Shown: one piece after another, positions 25,851 through 36,083 of the stretch
Numbering within the stretch: position 1 is the stretch's first letter
Layout: the number at the start of each line of letters is the position of its first letter
Translations under genes and position numbers: made by a program
Assembly: GCF_038502225.1 (NCBI RefSeq)
Contig: NC_091293.1
Location: 2,590,201-2,654,200, forward strand
Direction: 5' to 3'
Length of the DNA stretch: 64,000 nt
DNA from: Cherax quadricarinatus
Taxonomy: Eukaryota > Arthropoda > Malacostraca > Decapoda > Parastacidae
The notes under the pieces: model-generated
Database searches by the model: none
Told to the model about the DNA's origin: nothing
The model's input: only the letters and a program-made list of their open reading frames with translations

Positions 25851-25924
25851 ACAACGCTTAAAGTTATGATCACAGATCAGACTATATCCCAAGTTCGTCC
25901 CTTGGAGGAACGCGTGGCGCCCGG

Positions 25925-26003
25925 CGAGTTTGCGTCGGGCGCTGCTGCGTCGGGCGCTGCTGCGTCGGGCGCTGCTGCGTCGGGCGCTGCTGCGTCGGGC
26001 GAG
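25925..26003. repeat. 15-bp repeat, 5 copies, 3' of the activin stop
   Basis: The unit is gcgtcgggcgctgct. It begins about 60 bp downstream of the stop codon of the activin-like exon (minus strand), so it is probably transcribed in its 3' UTR. I found no AATAAA or ATTAAA in gene orientation in the next kilobase, so the 3' end of the transcript is not defined. Confidence 0.85.
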
Positions 26004-26061
26004 GCATCACAGTCAACCATCACTCTCCCCAGCTGTGGCGGCTCTTGCAGCGGGAACAACG

Positions 26062-26691
26062 TTACGCACACCCGCACTCTTCGACCACCATGCGGGGCAC
26101 GTCTCGCTTGATGATGTTCGAGATCTCGTCGAGATAGATGAGAGACATGGGCGAGAGCTTTGTGGGGGCGCAGCACTGCGTCAGCGCTCCGGGAGGACGG
26201 TGCCGGCTGACTTCCTCCAGCATCTGCGAATAAAAATGGGTGAAGGAGTCGGGGGTGCGGAAAACACTGGCACATGAGCCTTTGCAGTAGTTGGCATTAT
26301 AGCCGCTGGGCGCTATGATCCAGTCATCCCAGCCCAGTTCTCTGAAGGAAATATAAAGATTCTGCTTGCAACACATTTTGGTGTCTTTATCACACTGGAG
26401 CGCGCGGCGGGAGAGGCGTCTCGAGGGTGTGGGGACGGTATGTACTACTAGGAAAGGCCTATGGGATGCCTCCGCACGCCGAGACCCAGGCTTGTGCGCT
26501 CCCTTGTGCTTGCGCGGCGTAAACAGCGCCGCTTCCAGCTCCCCGCTGCAGCTGCTACAGTCTACTAGCAGCCGTAGACGCTCTCCAGGCCTGGCGAACC
26601 ACCGCTGCACTGCCGAAGTCACCTCAAGGCGACGCCACCCGACCCTCGGGCTGGTCACATGAAGAGACGATACCATTTCCGCCGACGGATT
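26062..26691 (-). CDS. Activin/inhibin-beta-like TGF-beta ligand, last coding exon
   Basis: Secreted dimeric growth factor of the TGF-beta superfamily. Activins signal through type I/II receptor serine kinases and Smad2/3-type Smads. This exon encodes 209 residues and ends with TAA at 26,064-26,062. It starts after a CAG acceptor (26,694-26,692) at a codon boundary (phase 0). Residues 1-96 are the end of the prodomain: WRRLEVTSAVQRWF, LRLLVDCSSC and the characteristic RPFLVVHT. A furin-type site RLSRR precedes ALQCD. The 113-residue mature part has nine cysteines at 4, 11, 12, 40, 44, 77, 78, 110 and 112 and the activin-type blocks CCKQNLYISF, GWDDWIIAPSGYNANYC, CCAPTKLSPMSLIY and VVEECGCA. 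Nine cysteines with C-x6-CC at the start separate activin/myostatin/TGF-beta types from seven-cysteine BMPs. Overall it fits activin-beta better than myoglianin, dawdle or maverick. It looks intact. Confidence 0.95.
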   Translation of the reverse strand, partial: NPSAEMVSSLHVTSPRVGWRRLEVTSAVQRWFARPGERLRLLVDCSSCSGELEAALFTPRKHKGAHKPGSRRAEASHRPFLVVHTVPTPSRRLSRRALQCDKDTKMCCKQNLYISFRELGWDDWIIAPSGYNANYCKGSCASVFRTPDSFTHFYSQMLEEVSRHRPPGALTQCCAPTKLSPMSLIYLDEISNIIKRDVPRMVVEECGCA

Positions 26692-26714
26692 CTGTAATGA
26701 CAAATATATGAGTT
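26692..26714 (-). promoter_or_regulatory. 3' splice site of the last activin exon
   Basis: On the minus strand the intron ends with catatatttgtcattacag, with a branch-point-like ataactc about 20 bases upstream. The polypyrimidine tract is weak. The 46-bp minisatellite starts a few bases further upstream, so its first unit reaches the branch-point region. Confidence 0.8.
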
Positions 26715-26717
26715 ATC

Positions 26718-27135
26718 CACTGTTAACTGACTGATGGCGCAGTAACACCAGTCGTCCCTCAGTCACTGTTAACTGACTGATGGCGCAGTAACACCAGTCG
26801 TCCCTCAGTCACTGTTAACTGACTGATGGCGCAGCAACACTAGTCGTCCCTCAGTCACTGTTAACTGACTGATGGCACAGTAACACCAGTCGTCCCTCAG
26901 TCACTGTTAACTGACTGATGGCGCAGTAACACCAGTCGTCCCTCAGTCACTGTTAACTGACTGATGGCACAGTAACACCAGTCGTCCCTCAGTCACTGTT
27001 AACTGACTGATGGCACAGTAACACCAGTCGTCCCTCAGTCACTGTTAACTGACTGATGACACAGTAACACCAGTCGCCCCTCAGTCACTGTTAACTGACT
27101 GATAACACAGTAACACCAGTCGCCCCTCAGTCAAC
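26718..27135. repeat. 46-bp minisatellite, about 9 copies, intronic
   Basis: The unit begins gtcactgttaactgactgat and ends with ggcgcagtaacaccagtcgtccctca. Copies vary at ggcgcag/ggcacag/gacacag and cgtccc/cgcccc. On the gene's sense strand every unit carries cagttaacag, which resembles a branch point followed by an AG. Confidence 0.95.
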
Positions 27136-27954
27136 ACTGTTTAAGCATCAATTTCAAAACCTGGGAAATGAGAACAAATAATGTTTGACCTATGAAAGGC
27201 GATGGTAGCCCCAGAGGTAACAGCAGGACAAGATATACAACTGTGGAAGTAATCACTATCCTAACGATCTTATCCTACCTTATACAGCCTCGCTGGTTAA
27301 TTTGTGGACAAAATCCATATGTAAAAGTAGGTCCAAACTCACAAGTATTACAAAATGCTCATTATTACACCGCAGTCTGTCCTCCGGTTTCATTATCACC
27401 GCATAATACCCTGACTAGAACAATACACAAATAACCTGCACATAGGTTTCAGTCCAAGTCGGACCAAAACGTTGTCAAAAGCTTCATTCTCCTATGTGCG
27501 GCTAATTGTCGCGTGCGTATTTCTGCATCAGTGTAGTTTTAATAAAAAGAGTGCACATTTATTATTCTTGTTTAGGGTAGGTTAGGTAAATGTATAATAA
27601 TAATAATTAGGTTACTGTCCCAGGCTTCCGCTTGGCCGATTTCATGGGACTGAGAAATTACCTGGGTGGTCTAAATTGGAACGACCTACTATGGGTCAGG
27701 TAAGTGGTGTTGGTTGCTAATATGACGCTTTTCAGAGCATAGTTCCAGCTGCCCAGATAACTTACGTTCCAAGTAAGGAAATTAGATCAACCAAAAGTGA
27801 TCCCAAATGGATAGACAATGTTTATCACATTGGTCAAAAGAGAAGCATATATAGGCATATCAAAAGAGTGGATGGGCAGTTAAGCAATCAATATATTCAA
27901 GAAAAGAGAGAAATAAAAAGGGAATAAGAAAAGGTAAATAGAGATTATGAGACT
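27136..27954. other. Intronic unique sequence with a small hairpin repeat
   Basis: At about 27,421-27,515 aataacctgcacatagg pairs with cctatgtgcggctaatt, and between them gtccaagtcggaccaaaacg resembles the arms of the hairpin at 59,637-59,793. The rest shows no gene or recognisable element. Confidence 0.55.
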
Positions 27955-28209
<255 letters not shown>

Positions 28210-30005
28210 AAAAGTAAGATTAGGGATAAGATTGGTCTGCTCAAAAGTAACTCAGGTCAGATCACTGACAGTGATTAGGAAATGTGTGAAATTTTTAACT
28301 CTTATTTCCTCCCCGTTTTTATGCAGGAAGATACCAGCAAAATTCCAGAAATAATAAATTATGTAGAACAGGACGATAATAAACTGCACCATTAGGGTAA
28401 ATAGTGACATGATCCTCAGACAAATAGAGAAATTTAAACCTAACAAATCCCCAGGTCCTAATGAACTGTTTGCAAGGGTTTTAAAGGAATGTAAAGAGGA
28501 GCTTAGCAATCCTTTTGCTAGTCTTTTTAACATATCACTACAAACTGGCATAGTGCCAGACAAGTAAAAAATGGCAAATGCAATACCTATTTACAAAGCA
28601 GGAGACAGGTCCATAGCTTCGAACTATAGTGGGAAAATTTATGAATTCAGTACTTGCCGAGGCAATTCGTAACCATCTTGAAAGGCATAAATTGATTAAT
28701 GAATCTCAACACGGTTTTACAAAGGGGCGTTCCTGTCTTACGAATTTACTAACTTTTTCTCACCAAGGTATTTGAGGAGGTAGATCATGGTAATAAACAT
28801 GATACTGTGTATATGGACTTCAGTAAGGCTTCTGATAGAGTTCCACATCAGACGTTATTGAGGAAAATTAAGGCACATGGAATAGGATGAGAATTTTTTC
28901 CTAGGAATAGGCATGGTTGACAGTTAAGCAATAGAGAGTTTGCATCAATGGGGAAAAATCAGAGCGGGGCCGCATCACAAGTGGTGTTTCACAGGGATCA
29001 GTGTTGGGCCCTTTGTTGTTCACATTTTATATAAACGACATTGATGAGAGAACAAATAGCTACATAAGCAAGTTTGTTGATAACACCAAAATAAGGCGCC
29101 TAATTCATTCTAATGAGGACACTAGAGCACTCCAGGATGATCTGATTATACTGATGCAGCGGTTTCCGACCACTGCATCAGTCTGGACAGTAAAATAACC
29201 ATGCCACATATAAACTAAATAATGTTGATCTTAATATTACTGATTGCGAAAAGGATTTAGGAGTTCTGGTTAGCAGTAATCTAAAACCATGACAATAGTG
29301 CGTAAGTGCTTGCAATAAAGCAAACAGAATCCTTGGCTTCATATCAAGGAGCATAAATAATAGGAGTCCTCAGGTTGTTCTTCAACTCTATATATCCGTG
29401 TTGAGGCCTCATTTAGATTATGCTGCACAGTTCTGGTCGCCTTTTTACAGAAAACTGGAAAATGTACCTGGGAGGATGACAAAGTTGATCCCATATATCA
29501 GAAATCTTCCCAAGGAAGATAGACTGAGGCCCTGAATCTACACTCTCTAGAAAGGCAAAGAATTAGGGGGGATGTAACTGAGGTGTATAAATGGAAACTT
29601 GGAATAAATAAAGGGAATGTAAATAGCGTGCTAAAAATGTCTACTCAAGATAGGACTCGCAGCAATGGTTTTAAGTTGGAAAAATCCAGATTCAGGAAGG
29701 ATATAGGAAAGTACTGGTTTGGGAATAGAGTTGTGGATGAGTGGAACAAAGTCCCGAGTACCGTCAGAGAACCTAAGACGTTGTGTAGTTTTAAAAATAG
29801 GTTAGTTAAATACATGAGTGGGTGTGGGTGGGTGTGAGATGAACCTGACTAGCTTGTGCTAAAAGGTCTGATGCCGTGATCCTTCCTTAAGTGAATATAA
29901 CCTGACCTGACTAGGTGGGTCATTGGTTTAAGCCGGGAGGTGACTTAGAACCGCCTCGCATGGGCCATTAGGCCTGCTGCAATGTTCCTTTTTTCTTATG
30001 TTCTT
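28210..30005 (+). mobile_element. CR1-like LINE, 5'-truncated, in the activin intron (copy D)
   Basis: Plus strand: the linker before the RT (EDTSKIPEIINYVEQDD, about 28,330), RT block KPNKSPGPNELFARVLKECK (about 28,435-28,495), a relic of VPHQTLLRKIKAHGIG (about 28,840-28,890), GSVLGPLLFTFYINDID (about 29,000-29,045), then VDNTKI where FADDTK is expected. The post-RT region has CEKDLGVLVSSNLKP and the C-terminus FWPPFYRKLE-like, GNRVVDEWNKVPSTV and FKNRLVKYM (to 29,837). The 3' UTR ends with gggccattaggcctgctgca and a ttcttatgttcttat tail. It is antisense to the activin gene. Loss of the catalytic ADD and several frameshifts make it inactive. Confidence 0.87.
29001..29837 (+). pseudogene. 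LINE RT palm-to-C-terminus relic (copy D)
   Basis: Open segments at 29,001-29,198 and 29,583-29,837 encode the RT palm and the C-terminal domain. The catalytic block reads F-V-D-N instead of F/Y-A-D-D. The C-terminal part ends with the CR1-type signature R-x-x-x-W-N-x-x-P followed by F-K-N-R-L. Confidence 0.8.
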
Positions 30006-30189
30006 ATATTTCCATATAATTCCCGGACAGTAAAGAAAATGTGTGAGACAGTGACGGCTTACATGAAACATGGTTCTCGTGTTTCTCAACGAAACGCAAC
30101 ACATGTTCAAGGTTTCTCATTGATGATATAATCAGCATACGATGAGAGAAGGAATTCTCTTTCAAGTCGTCGCTTAGAGGATTCGTCAG

Positions 30190-30770
30190 ATGTTTACTGA
30201 GGAGCCCAGCTCTCGCAACACTGAAGTAATTCATCAGAAGTTTACTGAGGAACCCAGTTCTTGCAACAATGAAGTAAACCATACCCCCGGCCGGGATTGA
30301 ACCCGCGGTCATAGAGTCTCAAAACTCCAGCCCGTCGCGTTAACCACTAGACCAGCTAGCCACAATAAGATTCATCCAACTAGGTATATTTCTACACCAT
30401 AGGAAAGTTAGCACAGGCACCTCTGTGACCACAAATGCAAGTTTTTACAGACGAATCTCCAGCTAGCGTGGCCGTGACGAACTCTAGCTCAAGTCCCTTC
30501 ACTGCCGTCAACATGACTTAAGAAATCGTAATGACACGATTGCAAATAAACCATACCCCCGGCCGGGATTGAACCCGCGGTCATAGAGTCTCAAAACTCC
30601 AGCACGTCGCGCTCCCGGCCGGGGGTATGGTTTATTTGCAATCGTGTCATTACGATTTCTTAAGTCAACAATGAAGTAATTCATCAAAACTTTACTGAGA
30701 AACACAGCTCTGGCGACACTGTAGTAATTCGTCTAAGGTCTACTGAGGAACCCAGCTCTAGCGACAACGT
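30190..30770. repeat. 47-bp repeat, about 4 copies, split by a SINE
   Basis: Units resembling tttactgaggaacccagctc plus tcgcaacactgaagtaattcatcagaag occur at about 30,190, 30,238, 30,680 and 30,727. The second and third were adjacent before the SINE insertion at 30,278-30,665. The stretch 30,770-31,310 shows no gene. Confidence 0.75.
30278..30665 (-). mobile_element. Composite tRNA-derived SINE with target-site duplication
   Basis: The insertion is flanked by the 14-bp direct repeat caacaatgaagtaa (30,264-30,277 and 30,666-30,679). On the minus strand a full tRNA-like head is visible at the low-coordinate end: A-box-like tggctagctggtctagtgg and B-box-like gcgggttcaatcccggcc. A roughly 200-bp body and a second, partial head follow. 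A 54-bp arm at 30,513-30,566 is repeated perfectly inverted at 30,612-30,666, so the transcript or DNA can fold back. The shared tail word is aatcgtgtcattacgatttc. It is antisense to copy D and in the sense direction of the activin gene. Confidence 0.85.
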
Positions 30771-31314
30771 AACACTATGAAAGAATTAGACTTAAGCTGT
30801 AATAGGACTGCAGGGATACAGAGGTCGTTCTGGTTTTTCTTATCAGACAATATTTTGTTACCTATGTGGGTTTACACTTCACCTTCACTCCACTCTTGAA
30901 ACTGGAAAATGTTTCATCATTTATGGAAACTTACAGCTGTTACTGTGATGTTTACAATCTTGTATCCTCGCTGGACTTAAATTTGGCAACCAGCAAATAT
31001 TTAGCCAAACAGTACGTAACTCAACGTCTGTTTTGTCACTTTCCATAAGGTCCTCCAGTCATTGCTTATTAGAAGAAGAAAAATTCTTTTTAGTTGGCCG
31101 CAGTCTAACCTGGCAGGTTAGACTGCGGTCAACCATCAGTGAGGGTTTAGGAAGGAGTTGACGTTGTAGTTGAAGCTACAGTCAACTCCTGCTTTATGGG
31201 AACTGGTCCATCTCTCTACAGCTGAGTACTAACTTTACCGTGATTACTGTAACGCAGTATCACTCTTGAGAGTGCCTGAGTCTGTTCATAAGCTTTAAAT
31301 ACAGGACAATGAAG

Positions 31315-32505
31315 ACTTACACCAGTATCACCAGTGAAACTGAAGACTTACACCAGGATCACCAGTGAAACTGAAGACTTACACCAGGATCACCAGTGAA
31401 GATGAAGACTTACACCAGCCTCACTAGTGAAGATGTAGACTTACACCAGCCTCACTAGTGAAGATGTAGACTTACACCAGCCTCACTAGTGAAGATGTAG
31501 ACTTACACCAGCCTCACTAGTGAAGATGTAGACTTACACCAGCCTCACTAGTGAAGATGTAGACTTACACCAGCCTCACTAGTGAAGATGTAGACTTACA
31601 CCAGCCTCACTAGTGAAGATGTAGACTTACACCAGCCTCACTAGTGAAGATGTAGACTTACACCAGCCTCACTAGTGAAGATGTAGACTTACACCAGCCT
31701 CACTAGTGAAGATGTAGACTTACACCAGCCTCACTAGTGAAGATGTAGACTTACACCAGCCTCACTAGTGAAGATGTAGACTTACACCAGCCTCACTAGT
31801 GAAGATGTAGACTTACACCAGCCTCACTAGTGAAGATGTAGACTTACACCAGCCTCACTAGTGAAGATGTAGACTTACACCAGCCTCACTAGTGAAGATG
31901 TAGACTTACACCAGCCTCACTAGTGAAGATGTAGACTTACACCAGCCTCACTAGTGAAGATGTAGACTTACACCAGCCTCACTAGTGAAGATGTAGACTT
32001 ACACCAGCCTCACTAGTGAAGATGTAGACTTACACCAGCCTCACTAGTGAAGATGTAGACTTACACCAGCCTCACTAGTGAAGATGTAGACTTACACCAG
32101 CCTCACTAGTGAAGATGTAGACTTACACCAGCCTCACTAGTGAAGATGTAGACTTACACCAGCCTCACTAGTGAAGATGTAGACTTACACCAGCCTCACT
32201 AGTGAAGATGTAGACTTACACCAGCCTCACTAGTGAAGATGTAGACTTACACCAGCCTCACTAGTGAAGATGTAGACTTACACCAGCCTCACTAGTGAAG
32301 ATGTAGACTTACACCAGCCTCACTAGTGAAGATGTAGACTTACACCAGCCTCACTAGTGAAGATGTAGACTTACACCAGCCTCACTAGTGAAGATGTAGA
32401 CTTACACCAGCCTCACTAGTGAAGATGTAGACTTACACCAGCCTCACTAGTGAAGATGTAGACTTACACCAGCCTCACTAGTGAAGATGTAGACTTACAC
32501 CAGCT
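31315..32505. repeat. 31-bp minisatellite, about 38 near-identical copies, intronic
   Basis: The unit starts gaagatgtagacttacacca and ends gcctcactagt. From about 31,425 to 32,490 the copies look identical by eye; only the first three and the last differ (ggatcaccagtgaaactg, cttcaccagt). On the sense strand of the activin gene each unit contains GTAAGT. The stretch 32,506-32,920 shows no gene. Confidence 0.97.
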
Positions 32506-32917
32506 TCACCAGTAATATCATAACTTCGGAAGCCGGACTATCTTACGGTCTAGAGGCCGTTACTTAGATAACGACTCGAGTACATGCTAGTCCTGCCATA
32601 TCTAGCCTACAGTGGACTGAATATCAAATAACTATCCATTTTGCGCAGTTCAATTTACAAGGTAGGAGCCGTTATCTTATTCAGCTCAGTTACATGTTAA
32701 AATCTGTTATCCTAAGTTTATTCAAGTCCAACCTTTATCTAAGGTATACAACCGCCCCCAGGATGCCACCCACAACAGCCGGCTAACACTCAGGAACCTC
32801 CTGACATTTAGGTGAACAGGGACAGCAGGAGTAAGGAAACATACCTAACGTTTCTACCCGTGCCGGAGATCAAACCCTGGACCCTCAGTAATACACTGCA
32901 TGTCACTATACATACAT

Positions 32918-32920
<3 letters not shown>

Positions 32921-32985
<65 letters not shown>
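32921..32985. repeat. (TA)n microsatellite, intronic
   Basis: About 32 TA units in the activin intron, followed by AT-rich unique sequence up to the upstream exon. Confidence 0.95.
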
Positions 32986-32992
<7 letters not shown>

Positions 32993-33169
32993 CCTAATGA
33001 TTTTAATGAAAATTAAATAAAAAAAAATGTTTTTAAATTAACTGTTAACTGATAATTTGTTGGTTTTAAAACTGAATTTAAATCACGTCGAATTATAATT
33101 GAAAATTAAATATTTATCGTTTAGATGATGGTTCACTACAAACCGAAACACTACATGGGTTCTATGCCC

Positions 33170-33303
33170 AACTTGAGAGGTGTCCTCTAGTGGATCACGG
33201 AACACCTGTGGTCTCACCTGATATGTTCCCTGTACAGGAACACGGAACACCTGTGATCTCACCTGACGGGTGTCCTCTAGAGGAACACGGAACACCCACA
33301 GCT
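33170..33303 (-). promoter_or_regulatory. Tandemly duplicated 5' splice sites, 45 bp apart
   Basis: On the minus strand the word ggtgttccgtgttcct recurs three times. The first two copies each end in CAG followed by GTGAGA (GT at 33,262-33,261 and 33,217-33,216), exactly 45 bp apart. The third copy reads caagttggg at the same place and has lost the donor. Use of the second donor would add 15 residues (VRSQVFRVPVQGTYQ) in frame. Confidence 0.65.
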
Positions 33304-33450
33304 TGGGTCTGGGACGACTAGCGTCGTGGTGACGTACTCCGACAGGTCGCCTTACGTACACCCACAACACGGCCTCCGTCACCCGTAAGGAACCCACGTC
33401 AGCGTCGCTCTGGGTGAACTCCAGCAGTGTATGGTTGTTAAGCTGCGGAC
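33263..33450 (-). CDS. Activin-like TGF-beta ligand, penultimate coding exon (prodomain)
   Basis: The minus strand has a good acceptor (ttggttgttcctccag, AG at 33,452-33,451), then an open frame with PQLNNHTLLEFTQSDADVG, LRVTEAVLWVYVRRP and PKLWVFRV. This fits the propeptide core of activin-type ligands, where a hydrophobic L-x-F strand precedes x-V-x-x-A-x-L-W-x-Y-x. The exon needs one base from the exon upstream (phase 1). The chosen donor is CAG followed by GTGAGATC at 33,262 and ends on a codon boundary, matching the phase-0 acceptor of the last exon. A shorter exon ending at GTAAGG (33,355) and a longer one ending at a duplicated donor (33,217) would also keep frame. I chose the 188-bp form because it keeps KLWVFRV, an expected beta strand. 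Earlier exons, including the signal peptide, were not found. Confidence 0.75.
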
Positions 33451-33519
33451 CTGGAGGAACAACCAATATGTTGGTACTATCCTTACACCATCAGTTACCG
33501 TTATTACACTATTACTACT

Positions 33520-34165
33520 GACGATCATACTGTCTGATGATACTGATGATGATACTGTCTGATGATACTGATGATGATAATGATGATGATATTGATGATA
33601 AAGTCTAATGATACTGATGATGGTACTGTTTGAAGATACTGATGATGATACTCTCTGATGACACTGATGATGATACTGTCTGATGATACTGATGATTATA
33701 CAGTCTGATGATACTGATGATGTTACTTTTTGATGACACTGATGATGATACTGTCTGATGATACTGATGATTATACAGTCTGATGATACTGATGATGATA
33801 CTATCTGATGATACTGATGATGATACTATCTGATGATACTGATGATGATACTATCTGATGATAATGATGATGATACTATCTGATGATACTGATGATACTG
33901 TTTGATGAAACTGACGATGAAACTCTCTGGCGATACTGATGATGATACTAATGAAGATACTGTCTGATGATATTGATGATCATACAGTCTGATGATACTT
34001 ATGATGTTACGTTCTGATGATACTGATGATGATACTGTCTGATGATACTGATGATGATACTGATGATGATACTGATGATGATACTGTCTGATGATACTGA
34101 TGATGATACTGATGATGATACTGATGATGATACTGTCTGATGATACTGATGATGATAATGAAAAT
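33520..34165. repeat. Imperfect GAT/ACT-rich tandem repeat
   Basis: Units such as tgatgatactgatgatgata and ctgtctgatgatac of mixed length run for about 640 bp. Open frames here (SSVSSDSIIISIIR-like) come from the repeat. Confidence 0.9.
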
Positions 34166-34230
34166 ACAATCATTCTTAAACATGAACATAAGTATTTCTT
34201 GTTAATCGTTGCTAATGCTATTATTGCTTG

Positions 34231-34236
<6 letters not shown>

Positions 34237-34294
<58 letters not shown>

Positions 34295-34295
34295 C
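34237..34295. repeat. (ATT)n microsatellite
   Basis: About 17 ATT units with a short aatgc interruption after them. Confidence 0.9.
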
Positions 34296-34426
34296 ATTAT
34301 TATTATTAACGTATTATTATTAATAATAATGTATTTTTTACGGGCAAAACTCTACGGTAGGTTTTATGTTATTTTCACTTACTCAGGCGCGTCCTGTTGT
34401 AGACTCGAGAGTATAACAATGGTATA

Positions 34427-34757
34427 CAAACACACTAGAAACATCTGGGGTATCTTTACTTTGGAGACGTTTCGTCATCCAGTGACTTTATCAATACAAT
34501 ACATAAATATATTCTGAAGACTGTAGAAATGTATATATTGGAAGATGAGGTAATCAGTCCCCGAGTCTACGATCAGGTGTTGAGTAACGTATTCTTGAAG
34601 AGTGTGAACCTCAGGCAGGAAAACTGGTGCTTATATACTGGCGTCAGATGAGTGTACGCCGTGAAGGTATGCCGTGTCCATGTAATGTTTTGATAAAGCC
34701 ACTGGATGGCGAAGCGTCTACAAGATACCCTGATGTTTTACACGTGTCTAATGTATC
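34427..34757. mobile_element. Foldback element carrying a GAAACGTCT-type module
   Basis: The left end (catctggggtatctttact, gacgtttcgtcatccagtga) pairs with the right end (cactggatggcgaagcgtct, acaagataccctgatgtttt) as imperfect inverted repeats about 50 nt long. The module gataaagccactggatggcg resembles the LINE tails at 59,560 and 60,320. There is no coding capacity. The following 34,758-35,097 shows only a short (AGTC)n at 34,915-34,934. Confidence 0.6.
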
Positions 34758-35097
34758 ATCGTCTAGTTGTGTTTACAAGGGTTGAGTCAAAGCTCCTGGG
34801 TCCTCCTCCGAGAAGGTTTTATGTTCCTGGTCCCGACCGTACCTATTCCCCCGAAACTCTGGTGGCCTAGGGTAGCTTATTGTGTGGATACCAGGTCTTA
34901 CTCGTCCTGTTAGTCAGTCAGTCAGTCAGTCAGTGTTATGACCAACGTCATAATGAGATTGATTTATATAGAATGTATATGTATTGTCCACTTAATATTA
35001 TACTCGGGGTTTCTTTAATATTAGCTAAATTAAAGATTCCACTAGTTTATAATATTATCTGATTTAGAAATATGTAATTATTATGATTATACTCGGG

Positions 35098-35268
<171 letters not shown>

Positions 35269-35632
35269 AAGGTTTATATCGACGTATGTCCTTTGTGGTT
35301 AGTTCAGACTCTCTCCCCTTTGACGAGTTGACGTCATGAAAGAAGTTGTTGTAAAAGTTCAGTCCACACTCACTGCTGACTCGGTGAACAGTGTCTTAGC
35401 AGACCTACTAGTACTCCAGTACTGTTCTCTCTTGATGTCTTACAGAGTCTAGTTTAGAAACTCCTGAACTGGCTTGAGTTAGGAATTGTGTGGTGAAGTC
35501 AGTAGACAGTTATAACCAGATATCTTTGTTATACGATGTGACTACCTGTGTCGTAGAATACCTTACATTCGTGTGTTATTCAGTGAAGGTGTTCATTCTG
35601 GATGTATATACTCTCTTTCAAGTCATGTCTTA

Positions 35633-36066
35633 TGTTGCATGCATAGAGTGCATAACCTTTATTCGGTGCATGTACACACCCTCATTTACAGGCTATCTCC
35701 CCCAACCAACGAACCAGGGACTAAGGGGTGACGATGGGGCCCCGTCGTTCAATCAGTACGCAAGTTCCAGCCAATGAGAAGATGGTTTTGGCAATCGCAG
35801 AGGTGACGTGGGTACCACTCACCCGTCTGCCCTTGTCATTCCCATTCTAGAGTTGGTTGAAGCACGGTCTGCTCTCTAGTGGCTTCTATTCTGCCTTGCT
35901 TACCGTGGAGTGCACTAATAACTATTGTTGTACATAGTGTATATAGTGTACATACTTCTGTTCTAAATTGGTGAAGGATAATGTAAGTCAAAAGTTTTTC
36001 TGCTGTGTTTATTTTGCTCCCTTTACACCCAGGATAACAGGCCTTTGGGACTCCTGGGTTGTAATA
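35633..36066 (+). repeat. 5' LTR
   Basis: 434 bp, starting TGTTGCATGCATAGAG and ending GGGTTGTAATA. It aligns without gaps to the 3' LTR. A TATATAG-type box lies at about 35,938, near the word tgtacatagtgtatatagtg. Its 3' end meets the primer binding site directly. Confidence 0.93.
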
Positions 36067-36083
36067 TGGGGGCCTGTCCGGGA
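36067..36083 (+). promoter_or_regulatory. Primer binding site, tRNA-Pro-like
   Basis: TGGGGGCCTGTCCGGGA directly follows the 5' LTR. It differs at two central positions from the classical sequence complementary to the 3' end of tRNA-Pro. Position and match together support the call. Confidence 0.8.

Noticed and set aside
25210..26277. Long frames on both strands in GC-rich DNA around the end of the activin exon.
   Set aside because: They overlap the activin exon antisense or out of frame, or the GGGCGG-rich stretch, and show no conserved motif.
30278..30365. A functional tRNA gene (A- and B-box-like sequences).
   Set aside because: The stretch is part of a SINE with a long body and target duplications. 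I cannot fold a convincing acceptor stem, and the same head recurs as a palindrome.
31315..32505. A CRISPR-like array of regular direct repeats.
   Set aside because: The repeats are contiguous 31-bp units without unique spacers, in a eukaryotic intron.
33083..33262. Extending the activin exon to the end of its open frame.
   Set aside because: Past 33,217 the frame runs through duplicated donor sequence into AT-rich intron with no propeptide-like residues. A splice donor with matching phase explains the end better.
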